From Treponema sp. (lineage in GTDB: Bacteria > Spirochaetota > Spirochaetia > Treponematales > Breznakiellaceae): 64,000 bases of DNA. Where the stretch lies: assembly GCA_009777735.1 (NCBI GenBank), contig WRLF01000014.1, forward strand, positions 1 to 64,000. The letters run 5' to 3'. Within the stretch, counting starts at the first letter, position 1; every line of letters begins with the position of its first letter. The notes under the pieces were generated by a model, which did no database searches, was not told the DNA's origin, and saw nothing but the letters and a program-made list of their open reading frames with translations. This document shows positions 26,379 through 35,186 of the stretch, piece after piece. The position numbers and the translations under genes were made by a program.

Positions 26379-28115
26379 ATGAACGATATTATTTCACGCT
26401 ATTGCCCCCGCATGGAATTTGACAGTTACGAAGATTTTTATGCAAACTACCGCTGCAATGTACCGGATAATTTTAACTTTGCCCGTGATGTGGTTGACGA
26501 ATGGGCGCGGATTTGGCCGGAAAAACAGGCCCTCCTGTGGACCGATGATTCGGGGATAGTAAAATCCTTCACATTTGCCGGCATGAAACACCTGTCCGAC
26601 AAAGCGGCAAATGCCCTGCTTGAGCTGGGTATACACAAAGGCGATGTGGTAATGCTGATACTCAAGCAGCGGCCCGAAGTATGGGTGATGATGTGTGCGC
26701 TGGAAAAAATCGGCGCAATCTGCATACCCGGCACATATCAGTTAACGGCAAAGGACCTTGAATACCGCTGTAATATTGCCGATGTCAAGCTGCTTGTTAC
26801 CGTTGATGATCCTGCATTGCTGCCGGAAATTGCCTCGGCACGGCCACACTGCGAAAAACTGGAACACATTGCCGTCATTGGCTCAGCCAATGCACAGGCA
26901 GCTGCTTCCGGTTACATAGACTTGCCGGCAGAAATCGAAAAGGCAAGTGATAAATTTCAATATGCGGAAACAAAAACCGAAGAGCCCATGCTTATCTATT
27001 TCTCCTCCGGCACAACCGGCATGCCCAAAATGGTATTGCACAACCACAGTCTGCCGCTCGGGCATATTGTCACCGCCAGGTACTGGCAATGCGTTGAAGA
27101 CAATGCCGTACACCTGACCCAGACCGATTCCGGGTGGGCAAAATTTGCCTGGGGCAAAATTTACGGTCAGTGGATATGCGGTGCTGCAGTCGGTGTATAC
27201 GACACGGAAAAATTTGTCCCCGGAGGAATGTTAGACGCAATACAGCGGCTGCGTCCGGCAACATTATGCGTCCCTGCAACGATATTCCGTTACCTCATCA
27301 AGGAAGACCTTTCCGGTTATGACTTCGGTTTTATCCGCCGAGTATCGGTAGCGGGCGAGCCTCTAAGCCCCGAAGTGTATAACCGGTTTAAGGCATTAAC
27401 AGGTCTGGAGATTCATGAAGGTTTTGGCCAGTCGGAAACTTCGGTAATGGCGGCAGTGTTCAAATGGCTGCCGGTAAAGCCCGGTTCCATGGGCAAACCC
27501 GCGCCGTTATTTAACCTGCGTCTTCTTGATGAAAACGGTGATGTGTGTGATGACGGCCTGGTCGGCAACATGAGCATTACTGCGGCAGGAAAAAATATGT
27601 ACGACCTGACCACTCCCGCCTGGCTGCTCGGGAGTGGTCAGGTCGGGCTGTCTGACTCACCCGGGTTGTTCCGGGGGTACTGGAAAGACAAGGACGTTAC
27701 CGCATCAGCGTGGAGCGGCGGCACGTACCGGACGGGCGACATGGCCTGGCGGGATGGTGATGGCTATCTGTGGTTTGTCGGCAGAAACGATGATGTGATC
27801 AAATGCTCAGGCTACCGCATCGGTCCTTTTGAAGTTGAAAGTGCCCTCATGGAGCATCCTTCGGTTCTGGAGTGCGCCGTCACTGCAGCCCCCGACCCCA
27901 TGCGCGGCCAGGTGGTCAAGGCAAGTATTGTACTGGCTAAAGGTTTTTCCCCTTCGGATGAACTAACCCGCGAATTGCAAAATCACGTCAAGCGGGTAAC
28001 CGCCCCGTACAAATACCCCCGCATCGTGGAGTTTGTTCCGGAATTGCCTAAAACAATCAGTGGTAAAATACGGCGAGTGGAGATTAGGGCAATGAACAAT
28101 GAACAGGAAAAATAA
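26379..28115 (+). CDS. AMP-forming acyl-CoA ligase (second copy)
   Basis: 578 residues, paralogous throughout to the enzyme at 6637-8340. Motifs are YFSSGTTGMPK, GFGQSE, RTGDMAWRDGDGY, GRNDDVIKCSGYRIGP and catalytic Lys in TISGKIRR. It would form an acyl-CoA from a carboxylate via acyl-AMP. It is longer than its paralogue mainly at a segment around residues 405-425, where the DNA holds a perfect 17-bp inverted repeat (27602-27645). Differences in the substrate region (CVPATIFRYLIKED against CAPPTIYRFFIKED) may change the acid used. Confidence 0.88.
   Translation: MNDIISRYCPRMEFDSYEDFYANYRCNVPDNFNFARDVVDEWARIWPEKQALLWTDDSGIVKSFTFAGMKHLSDKAANALLELGIHKGDVVMLILKQRPEVWVMMCALEKIGAICIPGTYQLTAKDLEYRCNIADVKLLVTVDDPALLPEIASARPHCEKLEHIAVIGSANAQAAASGYIDLPAEIEKASDKFQYAETKTEEPMLIYFSSGTTGMPKMVLHNHSLPLGHIVTARYWQCVEDNAVHLTQTDSGWAKFAWGKIYGQWICGAAVGVYDTEKFVPGGMLDAIQRLRPATLCVPATIFRYLIKEDLSGYDFGFIRRVSVAGEPLSPEVYNRFKALTGLEIHEGFGQSETSVMAAVFKWLPVKPGSMGKPAPLFNLRLLDENGDVCDDGLVGNMSITAAGKNMYDLTTPAWLLGSGQVGLSDSPGLFRGYWKDKDVTASAWSGGTYRTGDMAWRDGDGYLWFVGRNDDVIKCSGYRIGPFEVESALMEHPSVLECAVTAAPDPMRGQVVKASIVLAKGFSPSDELTRELQNHVKRVTAPYKYPRIVEFVPELPKTISGKIRRVEIRAMNNEQEK
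27602..27645. repeat. Perfect 17-bp inverted repeat inside the ligase gene
   Basis: CGACCTGACCACTCCCG (27602-27618) pairs with its exact reverse complement (27629-27645) over a 10-base loop. It is read in frame as part of the ligase, in a segment longer than in the paralogue at 6637. Confidence 0.85.
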
Positions 28116-28122
28116 GAAAAAC

Positions 28123-28151
28123 TTGAAAATATAAAACATGTGCGGTATATT
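28123..28151 (+). promoter_or_regulatory. Promoter of the lipoprotein/radical SAM pair
   Basis: -35 TTGAAA (28123-28128), a 17-base spacer and -10 TATATT (28146-28151), about 30 bases before the lipoprotein start. Confidence 0.7.
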
Positions 28152-28181
28152 ATTTAGTAAGGCTCTCATGCGGAGGTTGCA

Positions 28182-28367
28182 ATGAAGAAATTGTCTGAAA
28201 AAGGCAGAAAACTGCTCAGAAATGTTCTCTTGACTTTGGGCGCGGGTGCGGTATCTCTCATATTTGCGGCATGTTACGGAATGCCTGTGGATTGGGAGGA
28301 AGATCCCTATCAAGATGACATATCAACAGAAATTATAGAGGAAGATTCTTCGCTTTCTGATGATTAA
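28182..28367 (+). CDS. Small lipoprotein, likely partner of the radical SAM enzyme
   Basis: 61 residues. A basic N-terminus and hydrophobic stretch lead to IFAAC (Cys31). The mature peptide is only 31 residues, begins CYGMPVDW and is very acidic (12 Asp/Glu). GGAGG precedes the ATG. Its last eight bases overlap the radical SAM gene, so the two are translationally coupled. From memory, a genome-mining class called rSAM/lipoprotein systems (TIGR04134 lipoprotein with TIGR04133 enzyme) has the same layout and a C-YG-P start; I could not check this. The lipoprotein is probably the modification substrate, with Tyr, Trp, Met and acidic residues as possible targets. Confidence 0.8.
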   Translation: MKKLSEKGRKLLRNVLLTLGAGAVSLIFAACYGMPVDWEEDPYQDDISTEIIEEDSSLSDD

Positions 28368-29421
28368 TACATCTCAGTTTCTTTTCAATATATTTAAAAA
28401 AAACGAAACGGCGCTCCATGAATTAACGTACCTCTTTTGGGAATGTACCCTGCGCTGTAATTTGAACTGCCTGCACTGCGGAAGCGATTGCACCGCAAAT
28501 GCAATGATTCCCGATCTTCCCTTTGATGATTTTCTCAAGGCCATACTGCCTCTCAAAAAAAAGTATAAACCTGATACCATAACCGTGGCCATTACCGGAG
28601 GCGAGCCGGTATTACGTAAGGATTTACCGGATTGCGGCAGAACCCTGCGCCGTCATGGGTTTCGCTGGGGGATTGTTACCAATGGATACGATTATACTTC
28701 GAAAATACACGGTATGCTGCTGGATGCGGGTATGGGGTCCCTCACCCTGAGTCTTGACGGGCTCGAAGCCAGCCACAACTGGCTGCGGGCCAATGACAGG
28801 AGTTTTAGCCGGGCAGTTAATGCATTGGCATTAATCACCGCTTCCCAACGGTTGATTTATGATGTTGTTACCTGCGTGAATCAAAGAAATATCAATGAAT
28901 TGAATCAACTTAAAGAATTCTTGATCGATCGGAACGTCAAGGCATGGCGCCTGTTTACCATTTCACCGATTGGAAGAGCAACTGAAAACAATGAACTCTT
29001 TCTTAATCCGAATCAGCTTAAACAACTCATGGAATTTATCGTTGAGGCCCGTGCCGAAAAACGGATGCGGGTAACATTTAGTTGTGAAGCCTGGCTTGGT
29101 GAATACGAAAGAAAAGTCCGTGACGCTTGCTTTTTTTGCCGCGCCGGTATTCAAATAGCCTCAGTCCTGGTTGACGGTTCCATATCGGCGTGCCCGAATA
29201 TCAACCGGAGCTTTATTCAGGGTAATATTTACCGGGATGATTTCCTGGATGTCTGGGAAAACCGCTTTCGTATTATGCGTGACCGCCGCTGGACAAAAAC
29301 AGGAATATGTCAGGATTGCAGGGAATACAAACATTGCCAGGGCGGCGCCATGCATCTGTGGGATGAAAAAAAAGATGGTGTTTTAACCTGTATTTATAGG
29401 CAATTATCAATTAACAAGTAA
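28360..29421 (+). CDS. Radical SAM/SPASM maturase-type enzyme
   Basis: 353 residues. The SAM/[4Fe-4S] motif CNLNCLHC (Cys33, Cys37, Cys40) follows an extra Cys29. The TGGEP motif lies near residue 80, and SLDG follows. The C-terminal part carries SPASM-type cysteines: CFFC, then ACPNINR, then CQDCREYKHC and a last Cys in LTCIY, enough for auxiliary FeS clusters. The GNI..DDFLDVW segment is typical of SPASM proteins. It probably makes a radical modification on the peptide encoded just upstream (8-base overlap). The overall pattern strongly resembles peptide-modifying SPASM enzymes; the reaction is unknown. Confidence 0.88.
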   Translation: MINTSQFLFNIFKKNETALHELTYLFWECTLRCNLNCLHCGSDCTANAMIPDLPFDDFLKAILPLKKKYKPDTITVAITGGEPVLRKDLPDCGRTLRRHGFRWGIVTNGYDYTSKIHGMLLDAGMGSLTLSLDGLEASHNWLRANDRSFSRAVNALALITASQRLIYDVVTCVNQRNINELNQLKEFLIDRNVKAWRLFTISPIGRATENNELFLNPNQLKQLMEFIVEARAEKRMRVTFSCEAWLGEYERKVRDACFFCRAGIQIASVLVDGSISACPNINRSFIQGNIYRDDFLDVWENRFRIMRDRRWTKTGICQDCREYKHCQGGAMHLWDEKKDGVLTCIYRQLSINK

Positions 29422-29446
29422 CAGATACCTGTTACTTGTTAATTTT
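29411..29446. terminator. Bidirectional terminator between convergent genes
   Basis: TTAACAAGTAACAG (29411-29424) pairs perfectly with CTGTTACTTGTTAA (29429-29442) over four bases. T-rich sequence follows on the plus strand. It overlaps the ends of both the radical SAM gene and the leftward lipoprotein gene, serving both. Confidence 0.8.
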
Positions 29447-29945
29447 CTGCTTGTTCTGCCGACAGCGCTTGTATCAGCGCTTCCTGTGCCGTTTCCAGCC
29501 GGATGCGGGCGTCATCAAGCATGGTTGTCAGTATCGCCAGTTCACCTTCCAGCACTTGCCCGCTTTCGGAAAGAACTTCAAGTAATTCCATAACAGCCTC
29601 GTTGCCGGGAAAACGCCGCCTTTCACTTCGGGACTCCCGGTCTGGGCCTTCTGCATCATCCTCGTCGGAGGATGCCTGTCTTTCTCTCCGTTCGGGGCGT
29701 CCTCCGCGAAGGCGTTGCTGCCACATCTCCGGATCAGATAACATTGCAACTGCCACGGAAAATAATTCGGACAGTTCTGTCTGTGCTGCTTCAATTTCAG
29801 CCTGTAATCCCGTAATTAATTCATTGTTATTTAGCTGTATTGCTTCCGCCGGTTCCTCTTTGCCGGTACAATCGATCATCATGGCTGATCCTGTCAATAA
29901 TATTACAAGTCCGATGACACATTGCTTTTTTGCCGTTATTATCAT
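29439..29945 (-). CDS. Putative lipoprotein with charged coiled-coil region
   Basis: 168 residues. It has a hydrophobic N-terminus ending at MMIDC (weak lipobox), then helical segments and a strongly charged middle (Arg, Glu, Asp with RRERQ and DEDDAEG-like runs). Alternating Leu/Ala-rich helices at the C-terminus suggest a coiled coil. The start has GAGGAG upstream. I do not recognise a family. It is convergent with the radical SAM gene; no functional link is evident. Confidence 0.6.
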   Translation of the reverse strand: MIITAKKQCVIGLVILLTGSAMMIDCTGKEEPAEAIQLNNNELITGLQAEIEAAQTELSELFSVAVAMLSDPEMWQQRLRGGRPERRERQASSDEDDAEGPDRESRSERRRFPGNEAVMELLEVLSESGQVLEGELAILTTMLDDARIRLETAQEALIQALSAEQAEN

Positions 29946-30009
29946 TGAAAACTCCTCTGATTAAAGGTACCATAGAATTAATAATTCGTATACTTCACGG
30001 AGATGTTGT

Positions 30010-30780
30010 GTGCCGTTACTGACCGATTTACATAACCATTCCTGCCTTTCTCCCTGTGGCTCACTGGAATTGTCACCCCGCCGTATATTGGAAATTGCCG
30101 CCGCGAAAAACCTGCAGGTCATGGCATTAACCGATCATAATTCAAGCCTAAACTGCCCGGCATTCGCCAAACTCTGCCCCGAATTCGGCATTGTCCCCAT
30201 TTTTGGCATGGAAGCGTCCACAAACGAGGAAATTCATGTATTGTGTCTTTTTACCGATTTGGAAGCAAGCCTTGCCTTCAGCGAATTCACCTATTCTATT
30301 TTAACCCCGTTTCTCAATAATCCCGATAAAACCGGCGATCAGGTTTATGTTGATGAAAATGACAGCATTGAAGGTGAAGTAGAATACTACCTTGTAAACC
30401 CGCTCGATATTTCCATTGAGGATATAGGAGCAAAAACGGCAGAGTACGGCGGCATAGTCATTCCCGCACATGTTGATCGCCCTGCTTTTTCCATGACAAG
30501 CCAGTTAGGTACAGTAACCCCCGGCCCCTGGGCTGCTATAGAGTGCGTCCGTATTCCGCCATCCCTTGGCGGCTCGCCACCCGGAGGTGGCAGGCCTCTG
30601 GATACCCTGGGTTTCCCCCTTATTACATCATCCGATGCCCATGTTCCGGAGCATATTGCCCGCCGCCCTTTTCACCTGGCCATTACACTTGAAGAACTCC
30701 GGCCCGGCGGACCCGGCACCGAAGCTGACATGGAAGCATTCAGGCAGGCGCTGAAAATGTCTGCGGCGAAAATAAAATAA
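30010..30780 (+). CDS. PHP-domain phosphoesterase-like protein (second)
   Basis: 256 residues from GTG with ACGGAG upstream. PHP metal motifs are DLHNHSCLSPCGS, LTDHNS, GMEAST, IPAHVDR and SSDAHVPE. A PHP hydrolase such as a 3',5'-nucleoside bisphosphate phosphatase or a related phosphoesterase is possible; the substrate is unknown. Two short inverted repeats (around 30558-30595) sit in the coding sequence where it reads IPPSLGGSPPGGG. It stands alone between leftward genes. Confidence 0.82.
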   Translation: MPLLTDLHNHSCLSPCGSLELSPRRILEIAAAKNLQVMALTDHNSSLNCPAFAKLCPEFGIVPIFGMEASTNEEIHVLCLFTDLEASLAFSEFTYSILTPFLNNPDKTGDQVYVDENDSIEGEVEYYLVNPLDISIEDIGAKTAEYGGIVIPAHVDRPAFSMTSQLGTVTPGPWAAIECVRIPPSLGGSPPGGGRPLDTLGFPLITSSDAHVPEHIARRPFHLAITLEELRPGGPGTEADMEAFRQALKMSAAKIK

Positions 30781-30796
30781 AAACTATAATATTAAT

Positions 30797-31390
30797 CTAA
30801 CGGCTGCTTTGGTTACTCAAATACATATAGGAAATTCCCCCGGGAAAATGTCCTGCGCCGATAAACCTATGCTCAGGCGATAATATATAATTACGGTGCC
30901 CTTCGGAATTCATCCAGCCGTTTACGAGAAACTCGGCAGACAGGTTTCCGCTGCTGTACCAATTGCCTCCGTTCCAGCGCAAACGCCCGCCAAAGGCTGC
31001 CGCCACATTTGCAGATGCACCATGAGTTGCGGATTGGTTGTCAGCATAAGGCCCGAAGTTATGTCCCCCTCTGTAGCCTAATCCCCTTAAGTCCCAGGCT
31101 TGCTGTGCGTAGAATCGGGCAGCCATCATGAGAGCATCATCTCTTGCCACCTGGCTTAGACTGTTATTTGCCCTTACGTTGTTTATGAGTCTAATCACTT
31201 CCAGTTCAACAGTTGTTGGACCGCCAAATTTCCGGTAATCTGCAATCCATGCGTTTCTTTCCGCATCTGTAATGCGTCTATCAGGCAGTGTTATGGAAGA
31301 TTGGGCGATAGTAGGCGGCGGCACTTCAATGCCTCCCCCGTCCGCATCACAACCAATAAATATACAAGCAAGAAGAATGAGACCTATCAT
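30797..31390 (-). CDS. CAP (SCP/PR1) domain lipoprotein
   Basis: 197 residues. A very short signal leads to IFIGC (Cys14). The CAP fold is recognisable by EVIRLINNVRANN, a helix with ALMMAARFYAQ, the GHNFGPY...SATHGASANV segment and a GWMNSEGHRNYILSP motif with the cavity His and Glu. CAP proteins in bacteria are secreted; their biochemical role is mostly unclear. A stop lies directly upstream in frame, so ATG 31390 is the earliest start. It is downstream of the phoR side of the phosphate operon. Confidence 0.82.
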   Translation of the reverse strand: MIGLILLACIFIGCDADGGGIEVPPPTIAQSSITLPDRRITDAERNAWIADYRKFGGPTTVELEVIRLINNVRANNSLSQVARDDALMMAARFYAQQAWDLRGLGYRGGHNFGPYADNQSATHGASANVAAAFGGRLRWNGGNWYSSGNLSAEFLVNGWMNSEGHRNYILSPEHRFIGAGHFPGGISYMYLSNQSSR

Positions 31391-31411
31391 AGGGATTTAT
31401 TACACTTGATT

Positions 31412-32380
31412 CTATTTTACCGATACATATACCAATGTTTGATTTACCAACTGATAGGCAATTTCGCCGAAGGTAATCGGTCCTGAAAACGCTTCGATTT
31501 TCTTGTTTTCAAGCTCACCGTAAAGAAAATTCAAGATACAGTTGCAGGAAAAATCGGCTGTTATGCCTTTATGTCCGGCGATGTAATCGTTAAATAATTT
31601 TTCGTAGTTTGAAACGGCTTTAGCCGTTCTGTATTTTATGCCGCTGAACACCGGAGCGTAGAAGTTAACAACCCCATTCTCAATGGATTTGAACGAGATG
31701 TTGACGCCGTTCCCCGAATAATCCCCGACAATGGGGAGTTTCGTGTCTATGGATTTTTCTGTTATATAGTCGGCAAATACGACTTCTTTGCCATCTACCC
31801 GGCATTTTTTGACAGAAAACCCTTCTTCCGAAAATTCAATTACCGGTGAAGCGGTATCCTGCTCAAAAATATTGATTATATTCACAGATACTGTTTTATT
31901 CTCAGGTACTTGCATATGCAGCGCAATGGCCTTGTCTGAAAATGTTTCCGATGTGCTTCCGTTGACAGTTATCGGTGTTTGTCCCGGTATGTTCAGATTG
32001 AGACCGGAAATCCAGCCCACAATGTTCCGCAGAAACATTTTTTCATATTTAGCGGCATTTTGCGCGTATTCTTTATGTACGGCGCTGTCAAATGGTATGA
32101 TCAACAGGGAAAAGCCGTTGTCAAAGGAATCCGCCGTCACCTGGCTGATATTCTGGGCATTATACGATTTAAATTGGTAATTCTCATATGGGAATTCGGT
32201 AACAAATAATAAATCACCTGAAACTGTACCGCCGTCTTTTGCCATAAAATACTCGGTGGATCCGCCGATCCATTTCCCTTTCGGCAGTTTTTTGAGCAGC
32301 GCTTCCGTTCCGGCGATATGGAGCAGCTTACCGTCTTGAATTAGTTTTGATGTTGCATCGTATGTCATTAACATATACAT
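31412..32380 (-). CDS. Conserved-looking protein of unknown function
   Basis: 322 residues with no signal or membrane segment, so probably cytoplasmic. The N-terminal region has GKLLHIAGTEALLKKLPKGK and WIGGSTEYFM, followed by mixed alpha/beta sequence. There are several Cys near the C-terminus (ADFSCNCILNFLYGE). The end FLYGELENKK...PITFGEIAYQLVNQTLVYV resembles the tail of FIST-type sensory domains, but this is only an impression. It is 20 bases after the 71-residue gene with GGAGG near its ATG, so the two form an operon. Confidence 0.6.
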   Translation of the reverse strand: MYMLMTYDATSKLIQDGKLLHIAGTEALLKKLPKGKWIGGSTEYFMAKDGGTVSGDLLFVTEFPYENYQFKSYNAQNISQVTADSFDNGFSLLIIPFDSAVHKEYAQNAAKYEKMFLRNIVGWISGLNLNIPGQTPITVNGSTSETFSDKAIALHMQVPENKTVSVNIINIFEQDTASPVIEFSEEGFSVKKCRVDGKEVVFADYITEKSIDTKLPIVGDYSGNGVNISFKSIENGVVNFYAPVFSGIKYRTAKAVSNYEKLFNDYIAGHKGITADFSCNCILNFLYGELENKKIEAFSGPITFGEIAYQLVNQTLVYVSVK

Positions 32381-32400
32381 TCCTCCTCATAATGGTTTAT

Positions 32401-32616
32401 TTATAATTGCGCGATTAAGGCAAAGTCATCAGCCATAATCGTATGGTATTTTTTTAGAAATGCGTTAATATCGGCAGTACAGCTTTCAAGCGTCGGCTGA
32501 GATGGATCTTTTGAATACAGTTCTTTCAAATGCGTTAACATCATGGAAAATGCATACAGTTTAAATTTTTGAACTCCCTGTAATAGTTTTTCTGTTTGTT
32601 GATAAGTCACGTTCAT
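32401..32616 (-). CDS. Small helical protein, unknown
   Basis: 71 residues, predicted mostly helical, no signal or Cys pair. GGGGGAAA lies just before the ATG. It is 20 bases upstream of the 322-residue unknown gene and 84 bases after phoR on the same strand. I do not recognise it; a helper or partner of the next gene is possible. Confidence 0.55.
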   Translation of the reverse strand: MNVTYQQTEKLLQGVQKFKLYAFSMMLTHLKELYSKDPSQPTLESCTADINAFLKKYHTIMADDFALIAQL

Positions 32617-32700
32617 AGTTAATTTCCCCCTTCATATATACCCGTAAAATGGCTGAATTTTGACTAGTTACAGTTATTTAATCATTTTTTTGGGGATCTG

Positions 32701-34491
32701 TCAAGTAGCCAAAGGGATTCTAATCTTGAAAATTGAGCCTTCGCCGAAATGGCTTTCTACTTCGGCTGTTCCCCGGTGCAGCAAGGAAATGTGGCGGACG
32801 ATGGAAAGGCCAAGGCCGGTTCCGCCGGCCTTTCGGCTTCTCGAACGGTCAACACGGTAAAATCGTTCGAATATCCGTTCCTGATGCTCTGCGGAAATCC
32901 CAATTCCTTTATCACGTACTTCAAAGATCAATTCTCTTTCATCGGCAGATGTATCTATGTATGCGTTTATCCATACCTTTGATTTGGGCGGTGAATATTT
33001 GATGCCATTATCAATCAAATTAATCAATGCCTGTATTATTAATGAACCATATAAAACCGCTTTCAAATCGTGCGGACAGTCTACCTTGATCTCAATTTGA
33101 TTATTTTTTACCTGCATCCCTGCCGAAGAAACCGCTTCGTCAATAATTGACGCAATATATAGTTCTTCCTTGCTGTGCCCGTTGCTGGAATTGTTTTCCA
33201 AATCAGCGAGTATCAAAAGATCATTCGTAAGGTTTTCCATGATACCGGCGTTTTTTTGGATTATATCCGTAAAATGGATTATTTGTTTAATATCATCGTT
33301 TTTCTGTTCTGAAACAGTGTCCAGCAGCGTTTCGGCAAATCCTTTGATAAGCTGAATGGGTGTACGAAGTTCATGTGATACATTGGCGACAAAATCTTTG
33401 CGTATTCTTTCCAGTTTTACCAGCCGGGTGATATCCTGTAAAACAATAACAAGACCGCTTTTTTTTCCGGAAAGGGGAGACAGATACACCTGAAAAGTTT
33501 TTTCAGCGCCTATATGAAATGTAAGGTCCATTTCTGTAGGCACATCAGAAACAAGCGCTTTTTTGGCAGCTTCCGTCAATTCAGCTGAACGTGTCGCTTC
33601 CAGCAGGGACAAACCGCTGACATTCCCGTTTCCCAGATTGAATAATTCCCTTGCACGGGGGTTTACCAGATGCAATATAAGATCGCTGTCCATTGCAAAC
33701 AGCGCCTCGGACATTCCATTAAGTATCGCTTCAAGACGGCTGCCTTCTTCTCTGGCCTGTTCCAGTTTGCAATTAAGTTCATGGACAAAAGCTTTTATGG
33801 TTTTTTCCAGACTTCTGAATTCAGGGGCTATCTTTTCTTCCGATTCGGGGCCGGAAAGCAGCGGGGTGCCTGCCTGTGCAATTGTTACCAGCTTGCCAAG
33901 CGATGTTGATAAAGAACGGTAGAATGTAACAATGACCCACATTACAGCAAAAACTACAAGCAGCGTAAAAATTATAAATGGATACAATACAGAAGAAATT
34001 CGCGTTCCAAACCTCGGTATTGATAATGAAAGCCGAAATACGCCAATGACGGCATTATCCCTGCCAAAAACAGGCATCGCATAATAAAGCAAATTCATTC
34101 CGGTGCTTATGGAATTTCTGCGTGTGCTTGATTCCCTGCCTTCAAGAGCGGCTATTATTTCATCACGGTCAATGTGGTTTACCAGCCTGTTTGTTATATG
34201 CGAATCCCACAGTACATAACCGGAAGGGGCAATAAGGGTAAGGCGGTATGCGCTTGCGGCATTAACCGGAATATCAATCTCTCTAAGATGTTCATTTTCA
34301 TCGGAAATAAATATTTCTGTTATACGATCATCCCCGATTGCAGCCAGCAGGGTAAGCGCGGTATTTTTCAATCCTGTAGTATTTACTTCGTAATATAGTG
34401 AATTCATAAATACCAGTATGGTAACTGCCAGTACCGTGATAAAACCAAGAGCCGAAAGCCCCAGGATAAGCAATGTTTTTTTTAGTGTCAT
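32701..34491 (-). CDS. phoR: Phosphate-type sensor histidine kinase
   Basis: 596 residues. The order is a membrane segment (about 8-30), an extracytoplasmic sensing domain of about 150 residues, a second membrane segment (about 183-205), a linker, a PAS domain (about 245-345), HisKA with phospho-acceptor His in VSHELRTP, and HATPase with NLIDNGIKYS, DKGIGI and GTGLGLSIV. It would phosphorylate PhoB when phosphate is low and dephosphorylate it when Pst/PhoU signals sufficiency. The ATG overlaps the phoB stop (ATGA). It is the last gene of the seven-gene phosphate operon. Confidence 0.92.
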   Translation of the reverse strand: MTLKKTLLILGLSALGFITVLAVTILVFMNSLYYEVNTTGLKNTALTLLAAIGDDRITEIFISDENEHLREIDIPVNAASAYRLTLIAPSGYVLWDSHITNRLVNHIDRDEIIAALEGRESSTRRNSISTGMNLLYYAMPVFGRDNAVIGVFRLSLSIPRFGTRISSVLYPFIIFTLLVVFAVMWVIVTFYRSLSTSLGKLVTIAQAGTPLLSGPESEEKIAPEFRSLEKTIKAFVHELNCKLEQAREEGSRLEAILNGMSEALFAMDSDLILHLVNPRARELFNLGNGNVSGLSLLEATRSAELTEAAKKALVSDVPTEMDLTFHIGAEKTFQVYLSPLSGKKSGLVIVLQDITRLVKLERIRKDFVANVSHELRTPIQLIKGFAETLLDTVSEQKNDDIKQIIHFTDIIQKNAGIMENLTNDLLILADLENNSSNGHSKEELYIASIIDEAVSSAGMQVKNNQIEIKVDCPHDLKAVLYGSLIIQALINLIDNGIKYSPPKSKVWINAYIDTSADERELIFEVRDKGIGISAEHQERIFERFYRVDRSRSRKAGGTGLGLSIVRHISLLHRGTAEVESHFGEGSIFKIRIPLAT

Positions 34492-35186
34492 TCCGATACC
34501 TTGAACCGGTAACCAACGCCGCGGACAGTTTCGATCATATCTCCCGCCTTCTTGCCCAGTTTTTTCCGTAAACCAAGTATCTGAACATCTACTGAACGGT
34601 CGGTAACCGGGTAATCCGGCCCTTTTATCGCTTTGATAATCTGGCTGCGCGAAAATACTATTTCCGGATTTGATATAAAATGTTTAAGCAGCGCAAATTC
34701 GGTGGCAAAAAGGTCAAGATGCCTGCCGCCGTAATAAGCGGTATGGCGGGCGGCATCAAGTTTTAATTCTCCCTGCTGCCATGAGGTTACACTCTTGTCT
34801 TTCACGCTTTCTTCCTGCCGCCTTAAAGCCGCCCTGATTCGTGCAATCAATACTTTGGGGCTGTATGGTTTGACAACATAATCATCGGCGCCCAATTCAA
34901 GACCGGTAATGATATCCGCATCTTCACCTTTTGCCGTAGTCATTATCACCGGAATATTCCGGCATTGTTCAATATCTTTAATTTTTTTTAGAATACTAAA
35001 ACCGTCTGTTCCCGGCAGCATAATATCCAGTAATATACAGTCAGCTTTTTTGTTTTTTAAAACTTTTAACCCCTCTTCCCCGGTTGTTACCTGAAGAAGT
35101 TTCCATCCTTCCTTTGCCAATGCAAGGAACAGCAATTCCTGAATTTGGGGATCATCTTCGATAATTAAAATGACAGCTTTATTCAT
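34488..35186 (-). CDS. phoB: OmpR-family response regulator
   Basis: 232 residues. The receiver has IEDD near the N-terminus, the phospho-acceptor Asp in DCILLDIMLPG, and the conserved Thr and Lys (TTAKGED, VVKPY). The C-terminal winged helix ends with RSVDVQILGLRKKLG and TVRGVGYRF, typical of OmpR/PhoB. It overlaps phoU by eight bases and phoR by four. It presumably binds the direct repeats at 39552-39580 upstream of pstS. Confidence 0.93.
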   Translation of the reverse strand: MNKAVILIIEDDPQIQELLFLALAKEGWKLLQVTTGEEGLKVLKNKKADCILLDIMLPGTDGFSILKKIKDIEQCRNIPVIMTTAKGEDADIITGLELGADDYVVKPYSPKVLIARIRAALRRQEESVKDKSVTSWQQGELKLDAARHTAYYGGRHLDLFATEFALLKHFISNPEIVFSRSQIIKAIKGPDYPVTDRSVDVQILGLRKKLGKKAGDMIETVRGVGYRFKVSE

